Source: Actinomycetota bacterium
GTDB taxonomy: Bacteria > Actinomycetota > Acidimicrobiia > IMCC26256 > PALSA-610
Assembly (NCBI GenBank): GCA_005779395.1
Contig: SXJP01000023.1
Span: 30,014-94,013 of the forward strand
Length of the DNA: 64,000 nucleotides
Reading direction: 5' to 3'
Of the stretch, positions 44,747 through 53,629 are shown in pieces. The notes under the pieces are model-generated. The model worked only from the letters and a program-made list of their open reading frames with translations. It ran no database searches and had not been told where the DNA came from. The position numbers and the translations under genes were made by a program. Within the stretch, counting starts at the first letter, position 1; the number at the start of each line of letters is the position of its first letter.

Positions 44747-45904
44747 ATGCAAGAGTTTCGTCGTATGCGTGTCTTGTTTGTGTCTGGCACGACAACCGTC
44801 GGCGGAGCCGCTCGCAGCACACACGAACTCGCTTCCCTGCTCGCATCGCGCGGCCACGCAATCGCGACTTTGTTGCTCGACGACTCGGCGCCGCGCCGGA
44901 CACGGCTCCATCGACGATGCATGAACCTTCGAGTCAAGGTGTCCGACACGCCATTCGCAAACATCGTCGATTCCATCACTCGAAGTATCGGTTCGCGCGT
45001 TTCGCTAAGGAGCGAAGCCACGAACTACGAGAGTCATACGGCGATCCGTCCGGAGAACGCTCTAGCACGGCGTATCCGAGAGTTCCGTCCAGATGTTGTT
45101 GTCGTCAACAGCGTCGACTTGCCGGTGTGGCGTCAGATCCACTATGACCTCGCGAACCTCCGGCTGCCGGCCGTGCTGTACATCCGTGAGGAGTCTGGGC
45201 TGCTGCACCTGAGTCACTCCGGCATCCTGCCTGACCTGATTGTAGCGAATGCCCAAGGCCACGTCGATGCTGCCGATGCCCGCGGACACGCTGCGATTCT
45301 CGTGCCATCTGTCGTTGACTGCTCGGCATGCCAAACAAACTCAACTCGCGAGGCTGTTCTCTTTGTAAACCCGATCTACGAACAAGGCGTTGACATCGCG
45401 CTAGCTCTAGCTAAGGCTCGGCCCGACATCCCTTTCATATTCGCGGAGTCTTGGACGCTCGATACAGACGCGATCGATGCGTTACAGAACGCGATTGCCG
45501 ATCTACCGAACGTCGAATTTCGGCGATATCGCCCGGACGCTCATGACTTGTACGCGACCGTCGCAATTCTCTTGGCGCCATACCGGTATCCGGGTCGGTC
45601 ACGCACGATTGCTGAGGCGCAGTGCAACGCGATCCCGATTCTCGCCTCCGACAGGTACGGTCCCCGCGAGGCAGTTGGACCCGGTGGCATTCTTTGCGAT
45701 CCCGACGGTTCAATTGACCGTTGGGTAGATGCCCTCGGACTGCTCTGGGATGACGACGAGCAATACAAGACGTTTTCTGACCTCGCTATTGCACACAGCA
45801 AACGAATAGAGATGCAACCCGCCACAATCATGACTACATTCGAGACCGCGCTAAGCGACCTGCTCAGGGCATCGACCGATTCTGCCGAAGATCGCATGAA
45901 ATGA
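44747..45904 (+). CDS. GT4-like glycosyltransferase
   Basis: The 385-residue GT-B protein begins (from the ATG at 44747 or 44765) with RVLFVSGTTTVGGAARSTHELA and shows PDVVVVNSVDL. In the donor domain LLAPYRYPGRSRTIAEAQCNAIPILAS keeps the E-x-x-x-x-x-P pattern but lacks the usual first Glu, so donor binding may differ. No clear ribosome site decides between the two starts. It opens a five-gene plus-strand operon of glycosyltransferases and an acetyltransferase; its stop overlaps the next start in ATGA. Confidence 0.82.
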   Translation: MQEFRRMRVLFVSGTTTVGGAARSTHELASLLASRGHAIATLLLDDSAPRRTRLHRRCMNLRVKVSDTPFANIVDSITRSIGSRVSLRSEATNYESHTAIRPENALARRIREFRPDVVVVNSVDLPVWRQIHYDLANLRLPAVLYIREESGLLHLSHSGILPDLIVANAQGHVDAADARGHAAILVPSVVDCSACQTNSTREAVLFVNPIYEQGVDIALALAKARPDIPFIFAESWTLDTDAIDALQNAIADLPNVEFRRYRPDAHDLYATVAILLAPYRYPGRSRTIAEAQCNAIPILASDRYGPREAVGPGGILCDPDGSIDRWVDALGLLWDDDEQYKTFSDLAIAHSKRIEMQPATIMTTFETALSDLLRASTDSAEDRMK

Positions 45905-46782
45905 ACAGTCCGACCACAGAGGCAAACGAAGTCGCTCCGGGTATTTCGGTTGTCATACCTGCCCACAATGCATCGCAAGTCGTCGAACAGCAACTCGTTG
46001 CATTGCGTTCGCAGTGCCTCGATCGTTCTGTCGAAATCGTCGTAATCGACAATGCGTCCACGGACGACACTGGTGTCGTAGTCAAGCGCTGCGCCGCAAT
46101 CGATACGCGGATACGACTCGTCAACGCACCAGCCGGGCGTGGCCCTGCCTATGCGCGCAACATCGGTATCGCTGCAGCTCGCGGCGAGTTGATTGCCTGC
46201 TGCGACTCAGACGATGTCGTTGGCGAAAACTGGCTAACCGAAATCATCGATGCGTTAGGTGAATACGAGTACGTCGGCGGTCCGCTAGCAGTAGACCTAC
46301 TCAACGAGAAATGGCTCGCAGACGCGCGCGGCCGCTGGGGTGCTTTGGGCCCTGGTCGATTCGGCAACATCGACTTCGCGCATGGCTGCAACTTAGGAAT
46401 CCGGCGCGACGCGTTCCGGCGCGCTGGCGGGTTCGACGAGAGACTGCTCGCCGGCGAGGAAATCGACCTCGCGATGCGTATCTGGAAACTCGGCATCAAA
46501 CTGCATTTTGTGCCAGGCGCGGTTGTGCACTACCGGTACCGCACAACCGTGCTAGCCAACTGCCGTCAATCTTTTTCTTTCGGCAAAGCGAATCCAACAC
46601 TCGCTAGACGCGCTTCGACACTCGATGGATTTAGCGCGACTGCGACCGTGGCACGGCATGCTCTCTGGCTAGTCCCGAATGTGTTGAAACTTGTTTCGCG
46701 CTCGGGCAGATTGCGGTGGACCTGGATTGCAGCAGGTCTTTGCGGACACATTGTTGGGACGATCCGTGCAAAAAGCGCTTGA
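45901..46782 (+). CDS. Family 2 glycosyltransferase
   Basis: The 293-residue GT-A enzyme has ISVVIPAHNASQVVEQQL, VVIDNASTDDT, ACCDSDDVVGENWL (DxDD) and ERLLAGEEIDLAMRIWKLG, the full GT2 set. A hydrophobic stretch near residues 240-265 could anchor it. It is a tandem paralog of the next gene at 46766-47632; both share AYARNIG/AVRNFG and the D-ADDVVG type DxD stretch. They probably add successive similar sugars to the same chain. Confidence 0.9.
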   Translation: MNSPTTEANEVAPGISVVIPAHNASQVVEQQLVALRSQCLDRSVEIVVIDNASTDDTGVVVKRCAAIDTRIRLVNAPAGRGPAYARNIGIAAARGELIACCDSDDVVGENWLTEIIDALGEYEYVGGPLAVDLLNEKWLADARGRWGALGPGRFGNIDFAHGCNLGIRRDAFRRAGGFDERLLAGEEIDLAMRIWKLGIKLHFVPGAVVHYRYRTTVLANCRQSFSFGKANPTLARRASTLDGFSATATVARHALWLVPNVLKLVSRSGRLRWTWIAAGLCGHIVGTIRAKSA

Positions 46783-47632
46783 GCTCACAATAATCATTGC
46801 TGCGCGCAACGCGTCCTCGACTATCGCAGCGCAACTAGACGCTCTTTGTGGACAGCTTTGGGACGGCGAATGGAACGTAGTCGTCGTCGACAACGGCTCG
46901 ACGGACAACACCGCTCTGATAGTCGCCGACTACGCCACGAAATATCCGATGTTCTCGCTAGCAAGCGAGCCGTTGGCGACAAACGCAGGTGCGGTGCGCA
47001 ATTTCGGTGTAACGCTTGCACAATCCACCAACATCGCGATGTGTGATGCAGACGACGTGGTCGGTCCACATTGGGTCGCTGCTATGGGTGAAGGCCTGCG
47101 CAACAATGTCTGCGTTACGGGACCGCTTGATGTCAAAGAGTTGAACCCCGAGTGGTTGAGCCGGACCCGTGGAATCCCATCGCTTATCGCGCCAATGACA
47201 TTCCACGATGCCTTCACGATGATGCCAGCGGGAAACTTCGGGATGCGCCGCGCCCTCTTCACCGAACTCGGTGGATTCGACGAAACGATGCGGACCCATG
47301 AAGACGCTGACCTGTCGTTCCGATGCGCGATTGCCGGTCACAGCGTGGCGTTCGATCCGGTCGCTACGGTTGCCTATCGTTATCGTGGCGAGCCTGCAGT
47401 CATGTTCAGGCAAGCGCGCGCCTACGGCCGGCACAGGCCTCTCGTTGCTCGCAAGGCAAGATCAGCCGGAATGGCAGTGCCACGTTTGGCAGGCTGGCGA
47501 TCGTGGTTTCTGCTCGTCGCTTGGCTCCCCCGCTTGCGTTCACATGAAGGCCGCGCTAGCTACCTGTGGGTACTCGGCGCGCGGCTCGGCATTCTCCTCG
47601 GTTGTGTGCGCGCACGCACCCTCTACCTGTAG
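46766..47632 (+). CDS. Family 2 glycosyltransferase (tandem paralog)
   Basis: A GTG at 46766 with GGGA upstream gives 288 residues and overlaps the previous gene by 17 bases; the frame is open to 46691 but wholly inside that gene. LTIIIAARNASSTIAAQL, VVVDNGSTDNT, MCDADDVVGPHWV and ETMRTHEDADLSFRCAIAG are the GT2 motifs. The C-terminal part is basic and hydrophobic. The tight overlap with its paralog suggests tandem duplication. Donor is unknown. Confidence 0.88.
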   Translation: MQKALELTIIIAARNASSTIAAQLDALCGQLWDGEWNVVVVDNGSTDNTALIVADYATKYPMFSLASEPLATNAGAVRNFGVTLAQSTNIAMCDADDVVGPHWVAAMGEGLRNNVCVTGPLDVKELNPEWLSRTRGIPSLIAPMTFHDAFTMMPAGNFGMRRALFTELGGFDETMRTHEDADLSFRCAIAGHSVAFDPVATVAYRYRGEPAVMFRQARAYGRHRPLVARKARSAGMAVPRLAGWRSWFLLVAWLPRLRSHEGRASYLWVLGARLGILLGCVRARTLYL

Positions 47633-47675
47633 CGCGCTTGTAGCCTTGCTGACCAATGATCGCTGAGTTGGTTTC

Positions 47676-48269
47676 ATGATGCGCCGGGTAGCTATTTGGC
47701 TTCGTCTTTGTTGGTACTTGCCATTGCTCACCGGTTGGGCGGTCCTTAGCTCGAGGTCGGTGATCAATGCTGACGCTGACCGCTGGGCAAGCATCGTGAA
47801 ATGGCCATACAAGAACTTGCCCCGGCGCCTGTACCTGCTCGCGACATACCCCGAATTTCGAACCCTCTACTACTACCGGTTGCGGCGATCGTCGAACTTC
47901 GGAGTAGCCGTTGCGGTGATCCTCAGGGTCGTCTACCCGGGTGAACGCACTCTCTTCCTTGGTTGCCCCGACATCGGTCCTGGTCTTTATATTCAACATG
48001 GCTTCGCGACGATCATCGCAGCGAGAAAACTCGGGGCGAACTGCTGGATCAACCAGCAGGTCACGATTGGATTTGTGAGTCCTGGAGCGCGACCCACTAT
48101 CGGCGACAACGTGGCGATACACGCGGGGGCAAAAGTCCTTGGGGAGATCATGGTCGGAGACGGCGCCCGCATTGGCGCAAACGCGGTGGTCCTTGAAGAT
48201 GTTCCTCCTGGTCACACTGCCGTCGGCGTCCCAGCACGCATGCTTGCACCGAAAGCCAAATCGGACTGA
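47676..48269 (+). CDS. Left-handed beta-helix (hexapeptide) acetyltransferase
   Basis: The 197-residue protein has a hydrophobic N-terminal segment (about 5-25) and a hexapeptide-repeat end: IGPGLYIQHGFATIIAARKLG, INQQVTIGF, IGDNVAIHAGAKVLGEIMVGDGARIGANAVVLEDVP. This is the serine acetyltransferase/colanic-acid type fold. In such a locus it most likely O-acetylates a sugar, but a CysE-like role in cysteine synthesis cannot be excluded given the sulfur operon; the N-terminal domain of CysE is not recognised, so a glycan role is preferred. Confidence 0.82.
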   Translation: MMRRVAIWLRLCWYLPLLTGWAVLSSRSVINADADRWASIVKWPYKNLPRRLYLLATYPEFRTLYYYRLRRSSNFGVAVAVILRVVYPGERTLFLGCPDIGPGLYIQHGFATIIAARKLGANCWINQQVTIGFVSPGARPTIGDNVAIHAGAKVLGEIMVGDGARIGANAVVLEDVPPGHTAVGVPARMLAPKAKSD

Positions 48270-48272
48270 CCG

Positions 48273-49409
48273 TTGCGCGTCTATTGGTACTGGCCGTACC
48301 TTCGATCTGAACAACTCCCGCTAGTCGATTCTCTGTGTGCGCTTGACTGCGATGTCGTGGCGCACACCGTCGCGAGTCGAATCACCGCCGCTGATGCTCA
48401 ACGGGGCCGTGGCGCAATCGACAGAAGTCTTAGCGATGTCGGCGACGAACGAGAGCGTTCTATGCGCTGGCTTTGGTCACGGGCAACTATCTATCCGCTC
48501 CGTTCGAAGGCACGGCGACACAAAGCTTCGAAGGGCTTCGACGTTGCGCATGTCGTTTTCTTGAATCCATTCACGGACTGGTTCGCTCTCAGGCGGCTTT
48601 CGAGGCGAGTTGCTCTTGTTGCTTCGGTGCATGATGCAGTACCTCATCAGTCACGATTGCCTCGATGGATCGAACATCTAATACTCCGCCGCTTATACGC
48701 AGTTTGTGGCGAGATTGTTGTCCACCACGCGACCGTCTCACGCCAACTGCAAGAACAGTTCAGCGTTGACGCATCGAGAATTCATGAGGTCCCACTCTGG
48801 GTTTTGCCTGCGCCTTTCGAGTTACGTGAACGGCCGAACGATGTACCGACGGTTCTGTGTTTCGGAGCAATGCGTCGCAATAAGGGCATCGAAGTTCTGT
48901 TGGCTGCCATCGCCAACCTCGCAGACCTCAACGCAACATTCGTATTTGCTGGCCGTGGGGCACCTGAGATTGAACATGCGCTAACCCAAGCTGCAACAAA
49001 CGACCCGCGTATCAAAGTCGAGATTGGTTACGTCGACGAAGAGCGCAAACACGCATTGCATCGCGATGCCGATCTCATTGTCCTGCCTTATACGAGCTTC
49101 GCATCGCAAAGCGCTGTGTTGCACGATGCCTACGGTCACGGACGACCAGTCGTCGCCACCGATGTCGGTGCCTTAGGCGAAACCGTTCGAGACGACGATA
49201 CTGGAGTCGTGGTTCCGGCTGGCGATCCTCACGCTTTGGCTACGGCAATCCGTGAGTCTCTTTGCGACGAACCACAGTGGCTGCGGCACGCTCGCCAAGC
49301 GACCGCTGTGGGCGAGTTGCGAAGTCCTGTTGTCTATGCGCGCGAGTTACTTACGGTGTACGAGTACGCAATCGCTTCGCGCAGCGGACTTAGAGCGTCT
49401 CGCCCCTGA
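48273..49409 (+). CDS. GT4 glycosyltransferase
   Basis: The 378-residue GT-B protein starts at a TTG three bases after the acetyltransferase. FDVAHVVFLNPFTDWFALRRL and SVHDAVPH lie in the first domain; VLCFGAMRRNKGIEVLLAAI and LPYTSFASQSAVLHDAYGHGRPVVATDVGALGE in the donor domain. The last ends show a GT4 donor loop with Ser-Gln where Glu is common. It is the last gene of the operon from 44747 and overlaps the convergent UDP-sugar dehydrogenase by 20 bases. Confidence 0.87.
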   Translation: MRVYWYWPYLRSEQLPLVDSLCALDCDVVAHTVASRITAADAQRGRGAIDRSLSDVGDERERSMRWLWSRATIYPLRSKARRHKASKGFDVAHVVFLNPFTDWFALRRLSRRVALVASVHDAVPHQSRLPRWIEHLILRRLYAVCGEIVVHHATVSRQLQEQFSVDASRIHEVPLWVLPAPFELRERPNDVPTVLCFGAMRRNKGIEVLLAAIANLADLNATFVFAGRGAPEIEHALTQAATNDPRIKVEIGYVDEERKHALHRDADLIVLPYTSFASQSAVLHDAYGHGRPVVATDVGALGETVRDDDTGVVVPAGDPHALATAIRESLCDEPQWLRHARQATAVGELRSPVVYARELLTVYEYAIASRSGLRASRP

Positions 49410-50697
49410 ACTCGCGGCCGTGCAGGACGCCCTTGGTATCAAACAACAACGGGGCGAACTCACACAGCTGCGCGAGGTCGAACTCTGGATGGTCGACGAG
49501 AAGCACGACAAGGTCAGAGCCAGCGATTGTCTCCGCAACGAGTTCTACGACAGGCAGTTCGAATCCGACGCTGACTCCGCCACTTAGGTACGGGTCAGCA
49601 GCGGTCACTTCTGCGCCAAGCTCGTGCAGCAACTCGGCGACAGCAATAGATGGAGACTCTCGCCAGTCCGAAGTGCCCGCCTTGTACGCAAGGCCCATCA
49701 ACAAGACCTTCGAGCCGCGAACCGAGCGACCAACATCGTTGAGTAACGCCTGCAAACGTCGCACGACATACTCAGGCATGTGCTCGTTCACGTCGTTGGC
49801 TAGCTCGACGAACCGGAACGAATGACCACTACGACGCTTCACGGACCACGACAGATACGACGGATCGATCGGCAGACAGTGACCACCGACTCCGGGTCCG
49901 GGCCTGAACTGCATGTAACCGAACGGCTTCGTGCCAGCGGCATCTATGGCGTTCCAGATGTTGACGCCGAGATCGTTCGCGAACATCGCTAGTTCGTTTA
50001 CCAAAGCGATGTTGACGTGTCGAAAGGTGTTCTCTAGGAGTTTGACTAGTTCCGCCTCGCGGGTCGATGCCACCGGAACTGTCTTGTCGACAATTTGAGA
50101 GAAAAATGCATCTACGGCGGCCAAGGAATCTGCATCGACACCGGACACGACCTTCGGCGTGTTCGTGAACACGAAGTTCGGATTGCCAGGGTCGATTCGT
50201 TCCGGCGAGTACCCGAGGAAGAAATCGGTTCCAGCACGTAGGCCGCTCGACTCGAGGATCGGAAGCACGAGTTCTTCTGTCGTCCCGGGATAGGTCGTGG
50301 ATTCAAGGATGATTACCGAACCAGCGCGCATGACCTTTGCCAAAGCTCTGCTAGCTGACTCAACAAAGCTGAGGTCTGGGACACCATCTGCAAGTGGCGT
50401 AGGGACCGAGATAACTGCGACATCGAACCCGGCGAGGTCACCTATCTGATCAGTTGCTGTGTAGCCACTAGCCAAGGCCGCCTGCAGTTGCACGCTCGGA
50501 ACATCTCCGACATAGCTGTCGCCGGAGCGCAACATCGCGACTCGGCGTGGGTCGAGTTCGTAACCGACGACGTTGAACCCGACTTCGACACAACGCATCG
50601 CTACTGGCAGACCGACATAGCCCTGCCCCACGATCGCGATCGTGGCCGAATGTGAGTTGAGCCGAGAGAGCAGCGGCTTGAGGTGGCTTGGTTCCAA
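49390..50697 (-). CDS. UDP-sugar 6-dehydrogenase (WbpA/WecC-like)
   Basis: The 435-residue protein oxidises UDP-GlcNAc, UDP-ManNAc or UDP-glucose to the uronic acid with two NAD. It has GQGYVGLPVA near 24-33, STTYPGTTEE, SPERIDPGN, and GPGVGGHCLPIDPSYLSW with the catalytic Cys. PERIDPGN and the overall pattern match the WbpA/WecC (N-acetylhexosamine) branch better than plain UDP-glucose dehydrogenases. It supplies an acidic sugar donor. The start is a TTG; the 153-base divergent region to 50851 should hold its promoter. Confidence 0.92.
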   Translation of the reverse strand: MEPSHLKPLLSRLNSHSATIAIVGQGYVGLPVAMRCVEVGFNVVGYELDPRRVAMLRSGDSYVGDVPSVQLQAALASGYTATDQIGDLAGFDVAVISVPTPLADGVPDLSFVESASRALAKVMRAGSVIILESTTYPGTTEELVLPILESSGLRAGTDFFLGYSPERIDPGNPNFVFTNTPKVVSGVDADSLAAVDAFFSQIVDKTVPVASTREAELVKLLENTFRHVNIALVNELAMFANDLGVNIWNAIDAAGTKPFGYMQFRPGPGVGGHCLPIDPSYLSWSVKRRSGHSFRFVELANDVNEHMPEYVVRRLQALLNDVGRSVRGSKVLLMGLAYKAGTSDWRESPSIAVAELLHELGAEVTAADPYLSGGVSVGFELPVVELVAETIAGSDLVVLLVDHPEFDLAQLCEFAPLLFDTKGVLHGREFRGETL

Positions 50698-50850
50698 GAA
50701 CTCGAAATAATAGTGGCGACCGCGAGCGCCCGACCAGAGCCAAATGGACTATCAACAAAGTGCGCGTTAGTGCCTTTGCGCATTGCCTAGATCGCTTGCC
50801 GCCTGTCAGAATGGACTTTCGCGCCACGTTCGTTCCCCCACGGAGGTCTT

Positions 50851-52875
50851 GTGCGCAGGTTCAAATCGAGCGTCACGATCCTCGCGTCAGTAATCACGTC
50901 TGCCGTGTTAGTCGCGCCCGTTCCAAATCCGGCGCAAGCCGCTGTGTCGACTTCTGCGGCGATCGTGAGCCTGTCAACAACGGGCGGGCTTCTCGAAGAA
51001 ATCCCCTACTCAATAAAGGACGTCGCCATCTCGGGCAACGGCCGATACGTCGTTTTTTCGACAGACGCTGAGTTCGCGTTAGGGGACGAAAACTTTGCGT
51101 TCGATGTCTTCCGCAAGGACCTCCAAACCGGAACGATTCTGCCTGTGTCTATTAGCGATCAGTCAGTGTTCGGCGACGATGACAGTTACTTGCCTTCGAT
51201 CTCTGCGGATGGGCGCTACATCGCGTTCATGACAGACTCAGACGAACTCGATACCTACGACTTTCTGGACAGAGACGACAACTTCGAGTCGGATCTATAT
51301 GTGCGCGACACCGTGGCGCGAACCACGCGCCTGGTCGCTCAGTACGACACGCCAGATGATCTCAACTCGTATCCGTCATCTGGCGAATACGGCGTCGACT
51401 CCGGCACGATCTCAGCCGACGGCATGCACGTCGTTTTCACTTCGAGGTCTCGACTCACGTTCTTCGGAGACACAGACGAGAGCGACCTCGACGTTTTCGT
51501 AAGGGATATGGCAAACACCGGAGTCACCCGAATATCGCGGAACCCTGCAAACAACTCTCAGGGGGGTGGAGCGACTGGTGCAATCTCTGGGACTGGCCGG
51601 TTCGTTGCGTTCATGTCTGCAGCGGCTGACATCACGACCGCTGCCGACACGAATGGCACGACAGATATTTTCTTCTTCGACCGCGATACCGATGCTGATG
51701 GCAGGTTCGATGAAGCCAACACGATGGCAACTTCACGCGTAACGATCGATGCTGCTGGTGGCCCGACAAACGGAGCGAGTTTCAGCCCGACCATGACCCC
51801 AGACGGTCGTTTCGTCGCTTTCACTTCAGTAGCAACAGACCTCGTGGCAAGCTCGCACTCTGGAGTATTTGTTCGTGATCGCTTACTCGGGGCTAATTCC
51901 TGGGCATCGCCGACGTTCGGACCACCAGACGGAGACTTTGCGAGCATCACGCTTAGCGATAATGGTCGTTACGTTGGATTCGAAAGCAGTGCGTCGAATC
52001 TTGTGAACGGAGATCAGGTCGGTACGCGCGACGTATTTAGGCGAGATCAGACCGGTACAACAACTCGCGTCAGCACAGGCAACAACGGCAGTACCCCGAA
52101 TGGCGATAGTTCTAAGCCAACCATCTCAGCCAATGGCGCGGTCATGGCGTATCAATCTTTCGCGAACAATCTCGTACCGTCGGATCCTCACGCTGCGGCA
52201 GACGCATTTGTATGGTCGCCACTGCCCGACGTGACCGCGCCAACTGCCGTGATGCTCCGGCCTTCCTCGCGCTACACAACTTCCGGCGCTCTTACCCCGA
52301 TCTGGTATGGCTTTGACACTTCGAGTGTCGCGACGTTCGACGTGCAATGGCGAATCGCTCGCTATGACGGCATATTCGGGGCCTGGGCTAATCACCTAAG
52401 TGCGACTACGGCCACTGGCGAGGTGCTGTTGCCGACCATCGGCCGCACTTACTGCTGGCGTGTAAGGGCTACCGACGTTCACTCGAATACTTCGGGATAT
52501 TCGACCCAGCTCTGCACTTCCATCCCGCTGCGGGCAAAGGCATTTACCTATTCGGCTGGCTGGAACTCCGTGAATTCACCGGATTCGTATGGCGGTGCAT
52601 ACATGAGGGCAGTGAGCGCTGGACGGACAGCGACGCTCACCGGCGTAAAGGCAAAGCGCGTAGCGCTGGTGGCCACGGCATGTCCGACATGCGGTTCTGT
52701 AACGGTTACGTTTGCTGGACATTCCAAGACGATCAGCCTGCGCGCTAGCTCGACCGTACGCCAAAAGGTGATCGAAGTTTTTGCGCTTCCGTCGTTGACC
52801 ACGGGAACCCTAAAACTCATGACAAAATCCGCATCACCTGTGTACATCGAAGGTCTAGCGGCTTATCAAGACTAA
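50851..52875 (+). CDS. Exported TolB-like (PD40) beta-propeller protein
   Basis: The 674-residue protein starts at a GTG with GGAGG upstream and has a signal peptide (SVTILASVITSAVLVAPVPNPAQA, cleavage near 30). Seven repeats of the type ISxxGRYVxFxSxAxxL occur near residues 58, 115, 185, 245, 310, 370 and 427, each followed by an acidic D-x-F-x-RD-x-x-T strand; seven blades would close a propeller. After ~455 comes a fibronectin-like domain (YCWRVRATD) and a beta domain with CPTCG. It is secreted or wall-associated; sugar or protein binding is inferred. It precedes the one-pass protein by 9 bases. Confidence 0.88.
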   Translation: MRRFKSSVTILASVITSAVLVAPVPNPAQAAVSTSAAIVSLSTTGGLLEEIPYSIKDVAISGNGRYVVFSTDAEFALGDENFAFDVFRKDLQTGTILPVSISDQSVFGDDDSYLPSISADGRYIAFMTDSDELDTYDFLDRDDNFESDLYVRDTVARTTRLVAQYDTPDDLNSYPSSGEYGVDSGTISADGMHVVFTSRSRLTFFGDTDESDLDVFVRDMANTGVTRISRNPANNSQGGGATGAISGTGRFVAFMSAAADITTAADTNGTTDIFFFDRDTDADGRFDEANTMATSRVTIDAAGGPTNGASFSPTMTPDGRFVAFTSVATDLVASSHSGVFVRDRLLGANSWASPTFGPPDGDFASITLSDNGRYVGFESSASNLVNGDQVGTRDVFRRDQTGTTTRVSTGNNGSTPNGDSSKPTISANGAVMAYQSFANNLVPSDPHAAADAFVWSPLPDVTAPTAVMLRPSSRYTTSGALTPIWYGFDTSSVATFDVQWRIARYDGIFGAWANHLSATTATGEVLLPTIGRTYCWRVRATDVHSNTSGYSTQLCTSIPLRAKAFTYSAGWNSVNSPDSYGGAYMRAVSAGRTATLTGVKAKRVALVATACPTCGSVTVTFAGHSKTISLRASSTVRQKVIEVFALPSLTTGTLKLMTKSASPVYIEGLAAYQD

Positions 52876-52884
52876 GGACAGCAA

Positions 52885-53592
52885 TTGAATCGCAAACGAT
52901 CGCCGCAGAAGGGTCCATCGCTGATGATGCTCGTGAGCGACTGGTGGGATGACACGCCGCGTCGTGCAACTGTCGGGGTAGTCGCGGCTATCGCAGTTCT
53001 CGCTGGAATCGTCGCCCTTTACGCTGCATTGGAAGAGAGCGACCCATCGAAACCCGGCCCAGAGGCCGTTGCGGCTATAACAGACGGCACCGACGGCAGC
53101 AGTCCGACAGCGTCATCCGTCGCGTCATCGACTTTGTCAACTGATTTCCCGTTAGAGACCTTCACGACTGATCCGTCATTCGTCGAGACAGACCCGACTG
53201 AAGTATCGCCTTGGGACGACACAACAAACATGACATCACCGGTAACAAACGCCCCGACACCATCGACTACAGCGCCAGATCGTCGGTTGCCGGTAACCGC
53301 GTACTCAGAGGAGTACGAGAAATACTGCCGATGGGCTTTTTCACTTAGCCCGGATGGGATCTTGTACGACCCTGAGTTCACAGACGACTTCTACGTTTTA
53401 GATGACTGTATTTATGACCTTGACCCGACCTGGGGCGACTTCTACGCGAGCGCAGCGGAAGCCGCACAAGCGGGGATCGACGATGCGATCAGCACTCTCG
53501 AAGGCTTCCCACTTGGCGACCGGCTTTGCTGGGTAGATCCAGCGACAGAGCAAATAGGCGGATGTTGGGTCACGCCTTACTCGTTCGAGTAG
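52885..53592 (+). CDS. One-pass membrane protein with Thr/Ser-rich stalk
   Basis: The 235-residue protein starts at a TTG with AAGGACAG before it. A cytoplasmic basic part, a membrane segment near 28-48 (TVGVVAAIAVLAGIVALYA), a Ser/Thr/Asp-rich stalk (55-135), then a C-terminal domain with four Cys (YCRWAF, DDCIYDL, RLCWVD, GGCWVT) form the protein. The stalk would be outside. No homologs are recognised and the function is unknown. It is probably co-transcribed with the propeller gene and could anchor or present it. Confidence 0.7.
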   Translation: MNRKRSPQKGPSLMMLVSDWWDDTPRRATVGVVAAIAVLAGIVALYAALEESDPSKPGPEAVAAITDGTDGSSPTASSVASSTLSTDFPLETFTTDPSFVETDPTEVSPWDDTTNMTSPVTNAPTPSTTAPDRRLPVTAYSEEYEKYCRWAFSLSPDGILYDPEFTDDFYVLDDCIYDLDPTWGDFYASAAEAAQAGIDDAISTLEGFPLGDRLCWVDPATEQIGGCWVTPYSFE

Positions 53593-53629
53593 GTCACGCA
53601 ACAGGCATCGAGAAACTTATCGGTAGTGG

